Below, one piece after another: positions 7,888 through 18,207 of a stretch of DNA of 64,000 nucleotides (its first letter is position 1; each line of letters begins with the position of its first letter). The translations under genes and the position numbers were made by a program. The notes beneath the pieces were generated by a model. It was not told where the DNA came from, did no database searches, and worked only from the letters and a program-made list of their open reading frames with translations. The stretch is from Persicobacter sp. CCB-QB2 (GTDB taxonomy: Bacteria > Bacteroidota > Bacteroidia > Cytophagales > Cyclobacteriaceae). The stretch lies in the NCBI RefSeq assembly GCF_001274635.1, contig NZ_LBGV01000001.1, positions 1,674,001 through 1,738,000 on the forward strand, written 5' to 3'.

Positions 7888-10254
7888 TTAATTGGAATCT
7901 AAATCCAAATCCAAACCTAAATCTAAATCGAACGCCCTTCCCTCTAACACCTTTTTAAATTCCGAAACATACAATCTAAATGTTTTATTAAATGAGCCTT
8001 TTACACTTAATTTGTTTTTATTTTCGCTCAACCATGAGTCAATCTTGTCATCCCCAAAAGGTATTATTAATTTCTCGAAAAAATTCATCCATGTATTCCT
8101 ATTAGCATTTACACTTTTAGGGATGTCTTCTTCTATATAATTCAATCTCCCTTCGATTTTCTCTCTCAAAGGGACAGGAGAATTTACTTCTGAAAACACC
8201 GATAATGAATTTTGGTAATGCTCCTCCCAGAATTCAACCATGCCATTTCTTATTTCATTTATTTCGTCTGACAAGAACTCATTACTTTTAGAAATGGTAC
8301 CCATAGCCTTTAATGCATTATCATGATAACTACTATAATTCTTCTCATCCTCTGAAAACCCCTTTTTTTCTTTTTCCTTGACAACATTATCAAAAAAGGC
8401 ATTAAGAAGTTGCATACTTTGAAAAGGTAATATACTACAAATTTTACTATCAATTATTTTAATTTTACTGATAGACGGATAAAAGAAGTCATATGTAAAC
8501 TTTTTAACATTGCTTTTGGATGATTTTTCAATAATACTCGAATTAAAAAAAATTGATTTACTCGACCAGACCCCATAATGAAGAATAAAATCATCTGAAA
8601 CACCAAGCTTTCCAATATTTTTAAAGTAGATCCGAGATTCACCTTCTTGAGAACTTCTAATCAACCGATTATCCTCACTATAAATCAAATTCTTCAACAA
8701 CAAGCGAATCCTTTTCTCTTTGAGCCCCCCACTATCTAAAACAATCTTATTTACACTTACTGTATACAAGGACTTTATTAAAAATTTGAATTTAACGATC
8801 CCTTCTAAAGATCTGATTTTCGTCAAATTCGACAAAAAATGACTCACATCACCAAAAGAAACATTTCTTGGATCACCATTTCCATAAGAACTTGGCAAAC
8901 AATCTTCAATTGCCTTTACATCCACTTTTTTTGAAAAATATCGAAACAAGCTATCAATAATGAATCGATTTTTAATTTCATCCTGAGCTAAACAGAACTC
9001 ATGAGCTATTTCACTTAACTTTAAGTCATTCAAGCCCTTTAACCAATCATTTAATAAATACTCTTCAAATAGATTCAGATTTTGAAGTTTCTGCGTGGAT
9101 GTTAATAACTGATTCTCCTTGGGCTTCATATGCCACAACATAGACATTAAATTCACATATCCACGTAAATTGCTTGGGACTAAATAGTGTAAACCATACT
9201 CTGGAATTAAAAAGATTAGTCCGGTAGTATCATATATCAATCTCAATAATGCCGTCTCGAGGGTATGAGACTGATCCCCAGACGAAAACACTGTTTTTTC
9301 GCCAAAAACAAGCTTCAACTTAAATTCCTCATCATTAGAGTACCCTCCCATTTCAGGCATCAAAATCCTTCGATCAATAGGAATTAATTTCTGAATGAAC
9401 TTGTCAGCCATCTCAGAAGGCTTATCAACCAACTCCTCTGTTTTACTAATTTGACTTTTATTTTTCAACTGCACCCAAAAAGCCTGTTCCACAGCCTCAT
9501 GCATCTGCTCAATTTTCACTGCCATTAATACAATGACATTGGAACAGTTCAAATACTTACGAAGCTGTTCAGCCATGTCATATGCCTTAGTAATATTCAG
9601 ATCGAAATCATCAATACTAATAACAAGCACCTGCTTTTCAACAAATTCTAAATACTTCTTGACCAGCTTTTCAAAACGCTCCCTTAATTTTGTTCCAGAA
9701 GCCAGCAAGCTCAATGCTTCCAGACATTCTCCGTCCATAATTGACCCCTTATGAATCGCTTGTAATATTTGAAATACTTCTTCAAACTCCTTCAATAACT
9801 CTCGCTTCAGACTTTGCTTTAAACCAGGGTTTTCCTTTAGTTGCGTTTCAAATTCAGCAAACATATAGGCCAAAACGACCTTGATCAGATCGTCATTATC
9901 CTCCATCATAGTAGGATCAATGGTTGGTAACCCAGTGAACCCTATAGAGCCCTTATTCGAATTCACGGAGAAACTTTCTCGAATGTAATAATCCTTACAC
10001 AGTGCATTTTTCACACTCACCATCACCGAACTTTTTCCAGTACCACGATCTCCACAAAAGGCAATCACGTTATTGGAAAGATTGTCAGAGTTACTGGCCT
10101 TCAAATTTTGTGATAAAATCTCCTGAACATGATGCTCTGCTCTTTGATACAGGTTTAAAAATAAACTATTCTCATTTTTATAATCGTCACCTTCTTTTAC
10201 TACCACACGGTAAGCCTTACTAAGGTCTATAGTTAATGGATTCACGTTACTCAT
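7888..10254 (-). CDS. rdrA: RdrA ATPase of RADAR anti-phage system
   Basis: A 788-residue P-loop ATPase directly upstream of rdrB (1 bp spacing). Walker A is GDRGTGKS at residues 68-75 and Walker B is VISIDDFD at 211-218, a KAP/STAND-like arrangement with a long helical C-terminal half. The C-terminal half has low similarity to anything I recognise and its DNA is visibly more A+T-rich than hsdM or hsdR. The protein ends in an Asp-Leu-rich tail encoded by a hexanucleotide repeat. In RADAR, RdrA forms ring oligomers that dock on the RdrB shell and couple ATP hydrolysis to activation by phage. The start is the ATG at 10254, 51 bp after the hsdR stop, so read-through from hsdR is possible. The assignment rests on the pairing with rdrB as well as on the ATPase motifs. 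Confidence 0.88.
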   Translation of the reverse strand: MSNVNPLTIDLSKAYRVVVKEGDDYKNENSLFLNLYQRAEHHVQEILSQNLKASNSDNLSNNVIAFCGDRGTGKSSVMVSVKNALCKDYYIRESFSVNSNKGSIGFTGLPTIDPTMMEDNDDLIKVVLAYMFAEFETQLKENPGLKQSLKRELLKEFEEVFQILQAIHKGSIMDGECLEALSLLASGTKLRERFEKLVKKYLEFVEKQVLVISIDDFDLNITKAYDMAEQLRKYLNCSNVIVLMAVKIEQMHEAVEQAFWVQLKNKSQISKTEELVDKPSEMADKFIQKLIPIDRRILMPEMGGYSNDEEFKLKLVFGEKTVFSSGDQSHTLETALLRLIYDTTGLIFLIPEYGLHYLVPSNLRGYVNLMSMLWHMKPKENQLLTSTQKLQNLNLFEEYLLNDWLKGLNDLKLSEIAHEFCLAQDEIKNRFIIDSLFRYFSKKVDVKAIEDCLPSSYGNGDPRNVSFGDVSHFLSNLTKIRSLEGIVKFKFLIKSLYTVSVNKIVLDSGGLKEKRIRLLLKNLIYSEDNRLIRSSQEGESRIYFKNIGKLGVSDDFILHYGVWSSKSIFFNSSIIEKSSKSNVKKFTYDFFYPSISKIKIIDSKICSILPFQSMQLLNAFFDNVVKEKEKKGFSEDEKNYSSYHDNALKAMGTISKSNEFLSDEINEIRNGMVEFWEEHYQNSLSVFSEVNSPVPLREKIEGRLNYIEEDIPKSVNANRNTWMNFFEKLIIPFGDDKIDSWLSENKNKLSVKGSFNKTFRLYVSEFKKVLEGRAFDLDLGLDLDLDSN
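7896..7931. repeat. Imperfect hexanucleotide repeat at the end of rdrA
   Basis: Six tandem copies of a hexamer (variants of aatcta, aatcca, aaccta, aatcga on the plus strand) encode alternating Asp-Leu residues in the RdrA C-terminus. Because the unit is 6 bp, gain or loss of units would lengthen or shorten the tail without changing frame. Confidence 0.8.
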
Positions 10255-10305
10255 CCTGAGTATAATTAGTTGTAATGGTTGAAAAAATAAATTAAACAGA
10301 GCAAC

Positions 10306-13300
10306 CTATGCCACTCCAACCCCGCCTGCATTCAGGTTCACCTGCTCCAGAATCCCAATAATATGATCTGCCTGTTGATCGCCAAACACGCCATCAATAC
10401 CATCGGAATGGATATGAGAAAACGGGCTTTCATAGAGCTGACCAATGTCCATCACCCCGTTCTTCTTGAGGTATTGAACAATCATATTGATGAAGTTCAT
10501 CTGCGTGGCCGTGAGTTTTTGGTTGTTCAGGTAGTCCGCAAAAAGGCTTTGGGCTACGGACTGCTCCAAGCCGAGAATGCTTCGAATGAAGGCCCCCAGA
10601 GGTTTGTCCTTCATGGCATCTTTGAGTTCCTCCGGATTGCCACCCAGTTCCTCCGAATGAAGAATACGCTCCAATTGCTCCAGCTCTGCACTGGTGATCG
10701 GAATGTTGTGCGTCAATTTGTGAATGGCCGTTTCATGGCGGTGTTGCTTCAGGTAATGTTCTACCCGCTCTCTGTAAGTCGTCAATTGATGTGCGGTATT
10801 GATAATCCGGTCCGTATCCCGAATCTTAATATCACCGGTTTTCAGTTCATCCTTAAAAGCGGTATAAACAATCTCCTGCGTTTCCTTTTCGATGAACTTC
10901 ACGATTTCCCGTAGCGCCAATCGTACCTTTTCCAGTGCAGGCACCGTCGGTTCTTCCCAAAAAGCTTCCGATAAGACCCGCTCAATAACCGGCATTTGCT
11001 TGCTTACCGCAGGCACATTCCCTTTTTTGCGCAAGCCTTTAGCAATCAGAATCAGCTGTTGGGAATAACGATCCGTGGGCAGTTCTTCGAGCAACGCCAA
11101 TTGATAGTGCAGCATCATTTTATCAAAACGACGGCAATCAATATCCTCCTCCCCTATGCTCGGAATCAATTTGGAGACATGATCATAGAGCTCACCCAAA
11201 TCCACCTTTTTCAACTGCTCCCAAGTGCTGGCTTGTGAAAATCGTGTGACATAACGCATTTCCTGCTTCACCTGAAAACGTTGCGGATCCAATGCTGCAA
11301 TGGCCTGATGCGCCTCTGTCAAAAATTGTTCTCCCAGCGCCAGCCCCGCTGCATCCGCCTCTGGAAACTGTCGCAGGGCATAACCCAGCTCTACCTTGGC
11401 TTCAAAGATCTGTTGGGTCAAAGATTTGGCAATGCGATTCCCCTGACCCTCCCCGATATGCTCATAATATTCAAAGTTGGCCGCACAATCAATGATCAAA
11501 AAGTGATCTTTATCCTGCGAGGGTCCGAATAAGTCCGGACAAAGGCGTGTACCACGACCGATCATCTGCCAATATTTGGACACAGACTTCACCAACTTGG
11601 CAAAGACAAGATTGACCACTCTGGGGGCATCAACTCCGGTATCCATCATGTCCACCGAGATCGCAATTTGCGGAAATTTCTCCTCCTTGTCATAGCAGAA
11701 GTCTTCCAGTACACTTTCAACTTTCTCGGTTTGATTATCAATCACCTGCGCAAATTGCGGATCATATTCCGGAAAAAGCTTATCAAAACGCTCTTTCAGG
11801 AATATGGCATGCCGGTGATTTCGGGCAAAGATGATCGTCTTCCCGATCCTATCTCCCTCTTCCACCTTGATGCCTTTTTCCATCAACTGTTGCAGGATTT
11901 TGTCCTGCGTATCGTTATTGAACAGCCATTTATTCACCGCTCCACCTTCAATTTCCTCCGGTGCCTCCCCCTCTGAAGGATCTCCGAATTTCTCCTCATA
12001 CTCCTCCTTTTCCTTTTCTTTCAGGTCCTTGTATTTGATGCCGTCAAAAGGAAATTTCAGCTTGAGCTCCAACCCTTGGGGTGGGGTCAAATATCCATCC
12101 CGCACCGCTTCCTCCAATTCATAGGCGAAAGTGGGCGCATCATCTTCAATATGAAACAGGGAATAAGTATTCCGGTCAATGTCCTTTCGTGGAGTAGCCG
12201 TAAGCCCGACTAAGAGCGCATCGAAATAGTCAAAAATGGATTTATATTTCTGATAAACTGAACGGTGCGCCTCATCAATAATGATCAGGTCAAAATGCCC
12301 GATGCCATAAAATCGTTCGTCTCCATTACGGAGGCTGTCGATTTTATTCATAATCGTGGGATAGGTAGAAAACACCAGTCGGGTATTTTTATCTTCCTTC
12401 TCTTTGGTCAGGTCAATGCCCGACAAATGCTCCAAGTGTGCCTTGAAAGCTTTTTTGGCCTGAGTAACCAAAGCCTTGCGATCCGCCAGAAAAAGCACCC
12501 GCTTCGCCCAATTGCATTGGGTCATCATATCGACCAAGGCAGCGGCCGTACGGGTTTTTCCCGTTCCGGTAGCCATCACCAAGAGGGTCTCCCTGCGATT
12601 CCCTCTGATGCCTCCTTGAGGATCGTCAGTAATAAAGGATTCTGCAATACGCTGCAAAGCTTCCAGCTGATAGGGACGACCGGCAATATCCGTATTAATG
12701 GCAAAACCCCTCAAATCCTGCCGCTTGGTCCTGCGGTCCACCAGCGTTTCCAATTCGGCTTTGGTATAAAATCCATAAACCTGCCGTGCCTGATAAAAAG
12801 TATCATCCAGCATATAGGTCTCAAAGCCATTGGTATAATAAATGACAGGTCGTTGCCCGAATTGCTTTTCGAGACATTGCGCATACAGGACCGCCTGCGC
12901 ACGACCGGACGCCACTTCCTTGCCGGTGCGCTTGGCCTCGATAATGGCTAAAGGACGACCATTATCCCCCAAAGCACATAATCCACATAGCCCTTACCAC
13001 TCGGATTGGTCACCTCCGGCATGCCGGTAACTTCGTATTCAATGTCCCTACCTTCCACAAAGCTATTCCAGCCCGCTTCCTTCAAGGACTGATCAATGAA
13101 CAGCTTACGGGTATCAGCTTCCGGCACATCATGCGGCAGCACGGCAGCCTTGTCCAGCTCCGATGCATTTACCTTTCGGGTATGGGTGTATTCTTCCGCC
13201 ACAAAAGCCAAGCGTGCCGAAAGCTCCGCATTGAGCTTCTTCTGTGCTTCCAGCTCATTTTTGGCCGCAATAAGTTCATTTGTTTTCTCCTCCTCTTTTT

Positions 13301-13772
13301 TGACCAATGCCTGCAATTCGCCCTTGCTGCGTTCCTCCTCCCTGCCATCAGGAATGAGCTCATCCTGAAAAGCCACAAAATCCTTAACGTCAAAATAATA
13401 ACGACCAATAAAGCGCAATAAGCGATACAGGTATTTGACGGACTTCACCGACTCATTGCGGCTCACCTTTTTACCATGGGCGGCATTATTGCCAATATCC
13501 TTGATCAGCTTGACCTCAGTAAACAGATGAAAAGGCTGCACCAGATTCCGGAAGCTGAAATGGTGGATTAATCCGCTCAGGCTTTGCTGATTTTTGATAC
13601 TGGGCCAGTGCAGCTCCTGATCGTGTTCATACAGCCAGTGTACAGCCAGTTCCAATGCGGTGCGGGATCTTACCGCCGAAGCACTGGGCGATTTAAGGGC
13701 CAATTGTTCCGCATCTACCGCACAGCTGTAAATTTCAGGAAGGTGATCTTGCAGGTATAAAAAATTACTCAT
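10306..13772 (-). pseudogene. hsdR: Type I restriction endonuclease subunit R, frameshifted
   Basis: The motor and nuclease subunit of a type I R-M complex, split in two frames (12948-13778 and 10306-12972). The upstream part has a DUF4145-like N-terminus (RSRTALELAVHWLYEHDQ) and a coiled coil, and reaches the nuclease core as GYVDYVLWG; the downstream frame resumes as DNGRPLAIIEAKRTG. Adding one G to the run at 12966-12970 (C on plus) restores a protein of about 1155 residues with an intact D...ExK site, a helicase Walker A (ATGTGKT), a DEAH box (IIIDEAH) and an EcoEI-like C-terminal region. The ATG at 13772 (MSNFLY) is preferred over the TTG at 13778. A terminator lies between hsdS and hsdR, so hsdR probably has its own promoter. 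The frame loss lies exactly in the nuclease motif. Confidence 0.88.
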
Positions 13773-13906
13773 AGTCAAAAAATACTCAATCCGTATTGCT
13801 CATTTAATCAATAAGCTAATTATCGAATTTTAACATAAAAACCAATATCAATATTTATTTTTGACAGGCTTAATTAGCTATATTTCAACCCCTATCCCCT
13901 CAAAAG

Positions 13907-13939
13907 AAAAAAACCGCTTTCCTCTCGAAAAACGGTTTT
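13907..13939 (-). terminator. Rho-independent terminator after hsdS
   Basis: On the minus strand a perfect 7-bp stem (AAAACCG with CGGTTTT) encloses a 16-nt loop and is followed by a T run (A run on plus at 13907-13913). It follows the restored hsdS stop at 13947 and separates hsdM-hsdS from hsdR. Confidence 0.7.
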
Positions 13940-13946
13940 GATATTT

Positions 13947-15180
13947 TTAGGCAGTCGCCATTTCATTAAGTTGCGCTTCTTTCACCAACTCCCCTTAAAG
14001 GCTCGCTGTAAGAGCGATTGGAAAAGTTCTTCACTCTTCGCAGCGGTCGCCTGCATTTGGGCTTTTTGGGCTTCAATGGCTTCTACTCGCTCCGCAAATT
14101 GGTTTTGAAGGGAGAGAGGGGGGATAGTATAGGCAATTCTCTAACGGCTGTCTTTGTAATTGATTTAGTTGTCGCCCCATTTAATTTAGATTTTATATTT
14201 ATTTGCCCATAATTGGTAGACAAAAAATAATAAAAGTAAAATAAATTAATATCAGTAAGCCTTATAACAAATTGATTCAGTCCTAAAGAAACAGGCTTAT
14301 TTAACTGAGGCATAATCCAAAACTCACCAGCACTACCAATTTTATTCATTATAATTTCACCCCCATACACTTTAGTTTTGCTGAAAAAATTATAAACTTC
14401 CTCAGAAACGTATTTTATATTTTTAGTAAAATCATTTTTTGTGAAGTTCATAGTTCTTACCATGATGGCATAATCTTCTTTGTCTGTCATCTGCAGTTTT
14501 TCCGCAACAGTTTTATTCGAACCATTTGAACCAACATCAGCTAAATAAGAAATAAAATCACCACAGGTCTTCTTCTCCCACCCCTTCGGATTAGTCACAG
14601 GATCCCCAAACATCTCCAAAAACAGCGACTGCGTCAGCTGATCATACTTTTTAAGCATGGCAGCATCCAATTGACGAAGACGATCCGCCTCGTCCAATAT
14701 CGTAGCGATGCGCTTTTGGATTGGGAGTGGTGGAAGGGGGATTTTTATTTTCCTAATGTCTTTAAGATAAATCCCTTTTTGAGCAACGCCTTTAGCTCCT
14801 TCATTTAATTTTATTTGAATTGGAGTAGACCTTAGAATATACCCTAGATATGAGGGGGTTATTAATTCTTTATTAGGTTTTAATACGCCGACTGAACGTT
14901 GAAGGGTAAACTTTGGGTGAGATTCATTAACTACTAGTACTCGTCCAATTGACCCTACAATAGTCAAAAGAACATCGCCAACTTTGACATCTGTTCTTTT
15001 ATTCTCAGTATTAAAATCTTGTTCAGATAAGTACCTAACGTCATCTAGCACTAGGCCATTTGCATTGATGTTTCTCGAACTAAGCATTAATAATCCCTCT
15101 TCAATTCCTTTAGGTGGATTATGAGAACCATCAGTAATTTTTGTGCATATTTCTTGAAGCTCAATCATTGGAAAACTCAT
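13947..15180 (-). pseudogene. hsdS: Type I restriction specificity subunit S, frameshifted
   Basis: The DNA-sequence-recognition subunit of the type I system. The start ATG at 15180 overlaps the hsdM stop by 4 bp. The central conserved region is clear (PPLPIQKRIATILDEADRL, then LTQSLFLEMFGDP), separating an N-terminal and a C-terminal target-recognition domain; the C-terminal one is notably A+T-rich. The open frame stops early at 14083 after ELPILSPL. Adding one nucleotide to the G6 run (plus) at 14118-14123 restores PPLSLQNQFAERVEAIEAQ, and adding one to the C4 run at 13991-13994 restores the usual C-terminal GELVKEAQ ending at TAA 13947. The restored length is about 411 residues, normal for HsdS. 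Two independent one-base losses within 140 bp are suspicious for assembly error. Confidence 0.85.
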
Positions 15181-16655
15181 CTCATAAGCTCCTCCAAAGC
15201 TTTGAGTGCATTGCTACGCTCCTGATCTAAGGTTTTAATGGCTTGAATAATATCGGCAGGAGCATCATAAACCACTTCTTCATACACTATCTCTTTATAG
15301 CGGTTAATGCTCAGGTCCCAGTCGTTGGCTTTGATCTCCGCCAAGGGCACCATGAAAGACTGCTCGGTACGGGCACGCTTTGCCTCTTCCTCCGGCTTAT
15401 GAAAACGGGCAATGATGTCAGGAATGTCATTGGCCTGAACAGCGGTACGTTTATCATCGAGGCTGTAGCCGTCCGCTTTCATATCATAAAACCACACCTT
15501 ATCCGTTCCACCACTATTGGTTTTGGTAAAGAACAAAACGGCAGTACTCACCCCTGCATAAGGCTTAAACACACCGGAAGGCATGGAAACCACGGCTTCC
15601 AGCTTTTGATTTTCAATGATCTCCTTACGGATATCCTTATGTGCCTTGCTACTGCCAAAAAGTACCCCATCCGGAATAATCACGGCACAACGGCCACCCA
15701 GCTTCATCATGCGGAGCATAAGGGCTAAGAAAAGCAACTCGGTCTTTTTGGTTTTTACCGTTTGCAAAAGCGAGCTCTCCACACTATCGGCATCCAAAGA
15801 GCCTTTGAATGGCGGATTGGCGAGTATCAGGCTGTATTGTTCTTCAATCTTATTGTCTTCGCTCAGGGCATCCATAAAATGCAACTGAGGATGCTCAATG
15901 CCGTGCAGTTGCAGGTTCATGGCCCCAATACGCACCATGGAGTTGTCAAACTCCAGACCGTTGAACATGCCTGCATTGAAATGCGTATTGAAGTCGGCAT
16001 CCATAAAGGCCTCCTGATCTTTCTCATGGAAATACTCATTGGCCGCCACCAAAAAGCCCGCCGAACCACAGGAAGGATCACAGATGATCTCATCACGCTG
16101 TGGCTTCACCATCTCCACCATCATTTTGATGATGTGGCGAGGGGTACGGAACTGTCCGTTGGTACCGGCAGTAGCCATTTTAGAAAGCAGGTATTCGTAC
16201 AGATCTCCCTTGGTGTCCCGATCATCCATATTGATTGCGGAGATCATATCCACCACCAAAGCCAAAAGTCTTGGCGTAGGAATCATGAAGGTCGCCCCTT
16301 TCATCAGTTGGGCAAAAACACCCTCCTGCGCTCCAATACTTTTCATGTGCTCAAAGACCGTCAGACCGTCCGCCACTTCCTGCGGTTGCGTGAATCGCTC
16401 AAACATCACCTGCGGCGCATCTTCCTTAAAGGAGCTCCAACGCAACACCTGCTGGTGCTCCTGATAAACAGGCTTATCGATCGGTCGCTTCGTGCGCAGC
16501 GCACGCTTCTCCTTACGGTTCTGCTCCTCATCTAACCTCTTGATAAAAAGCAGATAAGTGAACTGCTCAATTACGGTAAGCGGATTCGATATCCCCCCTG
16601 TCCAGAATGCTTCCCAAATCTTATCGACTTGCGATTTCAACTCGCCTGTGATCAT
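15177..16655 (-). CDS. hsdM: Type I restriction DNA methyltransferase subunit M
   Basis: A 492-residue N6-adenine methyltransferase subunit. The N-terminal helical HsdM domain is followed by the GQFRTPRHI segment (168-176), SAM-binding motif DPSCGSAGF (193-201) and catalytic motif NPPF (280-283), all intact. With HsdS it methylates the host recognition site, and with HsdR it forms the restriction enzyme. It is the first gene of the hsdM-hsdS pair with a 4-bp stop/start overlap. The start ATG at 16655 gives the normal family N-terminus (DKIWEAFWTGG). This is the only Hsd subunit whose reading frame is intact here, so host protection by methylation would depend on whether hsdS is really functional. 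Confidence 0.95.
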   Translation of the reverse strand: MITGELKSQVDKIWEAFWTGGISNPLTVIEQFTYLLFIKRLDEEQNRKEKRALRTKRPIDKPVYQEHQQVLRWSSFKEDAPQVMFERFTQPQEVADGLTVFEHMKSIGAQEGVFAQLMKGATFMIPTPRLLALVVDMISAINMDDRDTKGDLYEYLLSKMATAGTNGQFRTPRHIIKMMVEMVKPQRDEIICDPSCGSAGFLVAANEYFHEKDQEAFMDADFNTHFNAGMFNGLEFDNSMVRIGAMNLQLHGIEHPQLHFMDALSEDNKIEEQYSLILANPPFKGSLDADSVESSLLQTVKTKKTELLFLALMLRMMKLGGRCAVIIPDGVLFGSSKAHKDIRKEIIENQKLEAVVSMPSGVFKPYAGVSTAVLFFTKTNSGGTDKVWFYDMKADGYSLDDKRTAVQANDIPDIIARFHKPEEEAKRARTEQSFMVPLAEIKANDWDLSINRYKEIVYEEVVYDAPADIIQAIKTLDQERSNALKALEELMR

Positions 16656-16845
16656 GAAAAAATATTATTTATAAAGTGTTTAAATACCATTTAGCTGTTC
16701 CCAAAATGCGGTTTATACACGTTTTGGGCCAGTTTGTAAATATAGGGGGATTTTTGGGTTTGGGGGGTAAAGTATGAGTGGATTTAATGCTTATTATTCA
16801 ATTTTCCTAAATGGGTTCGCACTTTATTCTAAGTTAGGGTACAAA

Positions 16846-18207
16846 TCAAATACACCTAAGTAAGAATAAAGCCGCTATGCCATAAAGCAAGCTTAATAAA
16901 ATTGAGGGAAGGATGAGTAATCGCAATGTCTTTTTCCTTTTTTTATCTAACTTCGACTTGATAGTACTGGAAAAGTAATGCTCCTCTTCAATTCTTTTTT
17001 TCAAGAGTTTCGACTGATTACATACACCGTACCAACTACCGGTGAGTTGAAGAATCAACGAGCCGATAAAATACCATGGCAATAGTTTGGCGATCAAATC
17101 TAATTTAACGCTACTTTCTGAAGTGTCGATCAACTTAACCCAATTTACCCCTAGTAAAAATAGGGAAGCTAAAAAATCACGTGTAGTTCCTCTAATGAAT
17201 GAATTAATATTGGCTAGAATTTGGTCATAATAATTACTAACCTCAGTTAAAACCGTACGATACTCCTTATCAAATTCCTCTATTCTTTGGGCAATCACGG
17301 CAAAATATGCATCCTGTGCTCTAACAAGTGCTTCGGCCCCTTGTTCAGCAACTAAGAAAACATAATCCTTATTTGCGTATTTATCATCAAACTGCCTAGC
17401 AAAAATTCGAAGCCTTAAGTCATGGTCATTTCGTTCATATACCCACGAAACGATCGTTAATAGTTTGTTTATATAATCTCGATCATTAATTCTTAGGCCT
17501 GCACCATTATACAACGGAATTTCAATTCTTTTATTCCCTTTAATCAGCACCTCATCCCCAATTCTGGAAGAAAAAATTTCATGCGTCAGTGTAGCTAACA
17601 ATGACAAACACAAAAGCTTGTTAAGCTGCTTGTGAATAGGTTTAGCTACCCCAGTAAGGGTGGTATCTATATAAAACACGTTTGGATTAATAAGTGCCTG
17701 ACAATGAAACTTAATCTGCTGTTGAATCTCGATATAACTTGGTATTGGCTGATTATTATCAATAGCTTCGAAGTCTGAATCAAAATCAATGAGAGGAACT
17801 ATATTTATATTTTTTGCCTTGATTTCTTCATCCAAGTCACCAATAGCAAAAAAAACTTGATGACCACTGAATGGAAGGCTAAGATCCAAAGGGTTAATAG
17901 TCTTTAGGTATGCCACAAAATCATTAATGGAAAAAAAGAAATATTTATCATTCGATACTTTTTCTTTATTTAAATTAACTTTCAGCGAATCAATGTCATG
18001 TTCAAATTCATCTGTAATAGGCTCGTTATTCAGTATATCGATAAACCTAAAACCAAAACCCCCTAAATCCCCATGAGATTCATAAAAAGTCCTTAAAGAA
18101 GAAATAGAACCAATATCATTCGTGGTGGCGGTAAAATATGATAATTGATCGTCAACATCGAACTGTCCTCTTGATAAAATTTCAAGAAAATCAATTAAAA
18201 TTCTCAT
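16846..18207 (-). CDS. Membrane protein with three C-terminal TM segments, unknown
   Basis: A 453-residue protein that I do not recognise. The first 320 residues look soluble; a long helical, possibly coiled region (about 290-340) leads to three hydrophobic segments, around residues 345-360 (FLASLFLLGVNWV), 375-395 (PWYFIGSLILQLTG) and 430-450 (LLILPSILLSLLYGIAALF), with a strongly basic stretch (KSKLDKKRKKT) before the last. Its start overlaps the upstream 388-residue gene by 17 bp, so the two are a translationally coupled pair. The pair sits immediately upstream of the type I R-M genes in the same direction, and its DNA is more A+T-rich than hsdM. A sensor-plus-membrane-effector arrangement is a reasonable guess from context only. 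Confidence 0.75.
   Translation of the reverse strand: MRILIDFLEILSRGQFDVDDQLSYFTATTNDIGSISSLRTFYESHGDLGGFGFRFIDILNNEPITDEFEHDIDSLKVNLNKEKVSNDKYFFFSINDFVAYLKTINPLDLSLPFSGHQVFFAIGDLDEEIKAKNINIVPLIDFDSDFEAIDNNQPIPSYIEIQQQIKFHCQALINPNVFYIDTTLTGVAKPIHKQLNKLLCLSLLATLTHEIFSSRIGDEVLIKGNKRIEIPLYNGAGLRINDRDYINKLLTIVSWVYERNDHDLRLRIFARQFDDKYANKDYVFLVAEQGAEALVRAQDAYFAVIAQRIEEFDKEYRTVLTEVSNYYDQILANINSFIRGTTRDFLASLFLLGVNWVKLIDTSESSVKLDLIAKLLPWYFIGSLILQLTGSWYGVCNQSKLLKKRIEEEHYFSSTIKSKLDKKRKKTLRLLILPSILLSLLYGIAALFLLRCI

Noticed and set aside
7892-8140. Plus-strand Lys-Ser-rich ORF opposite the end of rdrA
   Set aside because: It is only the antisense reading of the hexanucleotide repeat and rdrA 3' end.
12265-12951. 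Long plus-strand ORFs opposite hsdR and hsdM
   Set aside because: They are shadows of strongly coding minus-strand genes and have no family features.
12948-13778. Separate 276-aa DUF4145 protein gene
   Set aside because: It ends in the middle of the HsdR nuclease motif and continues in the next frame after one base; it is the HsdR N-terminus.
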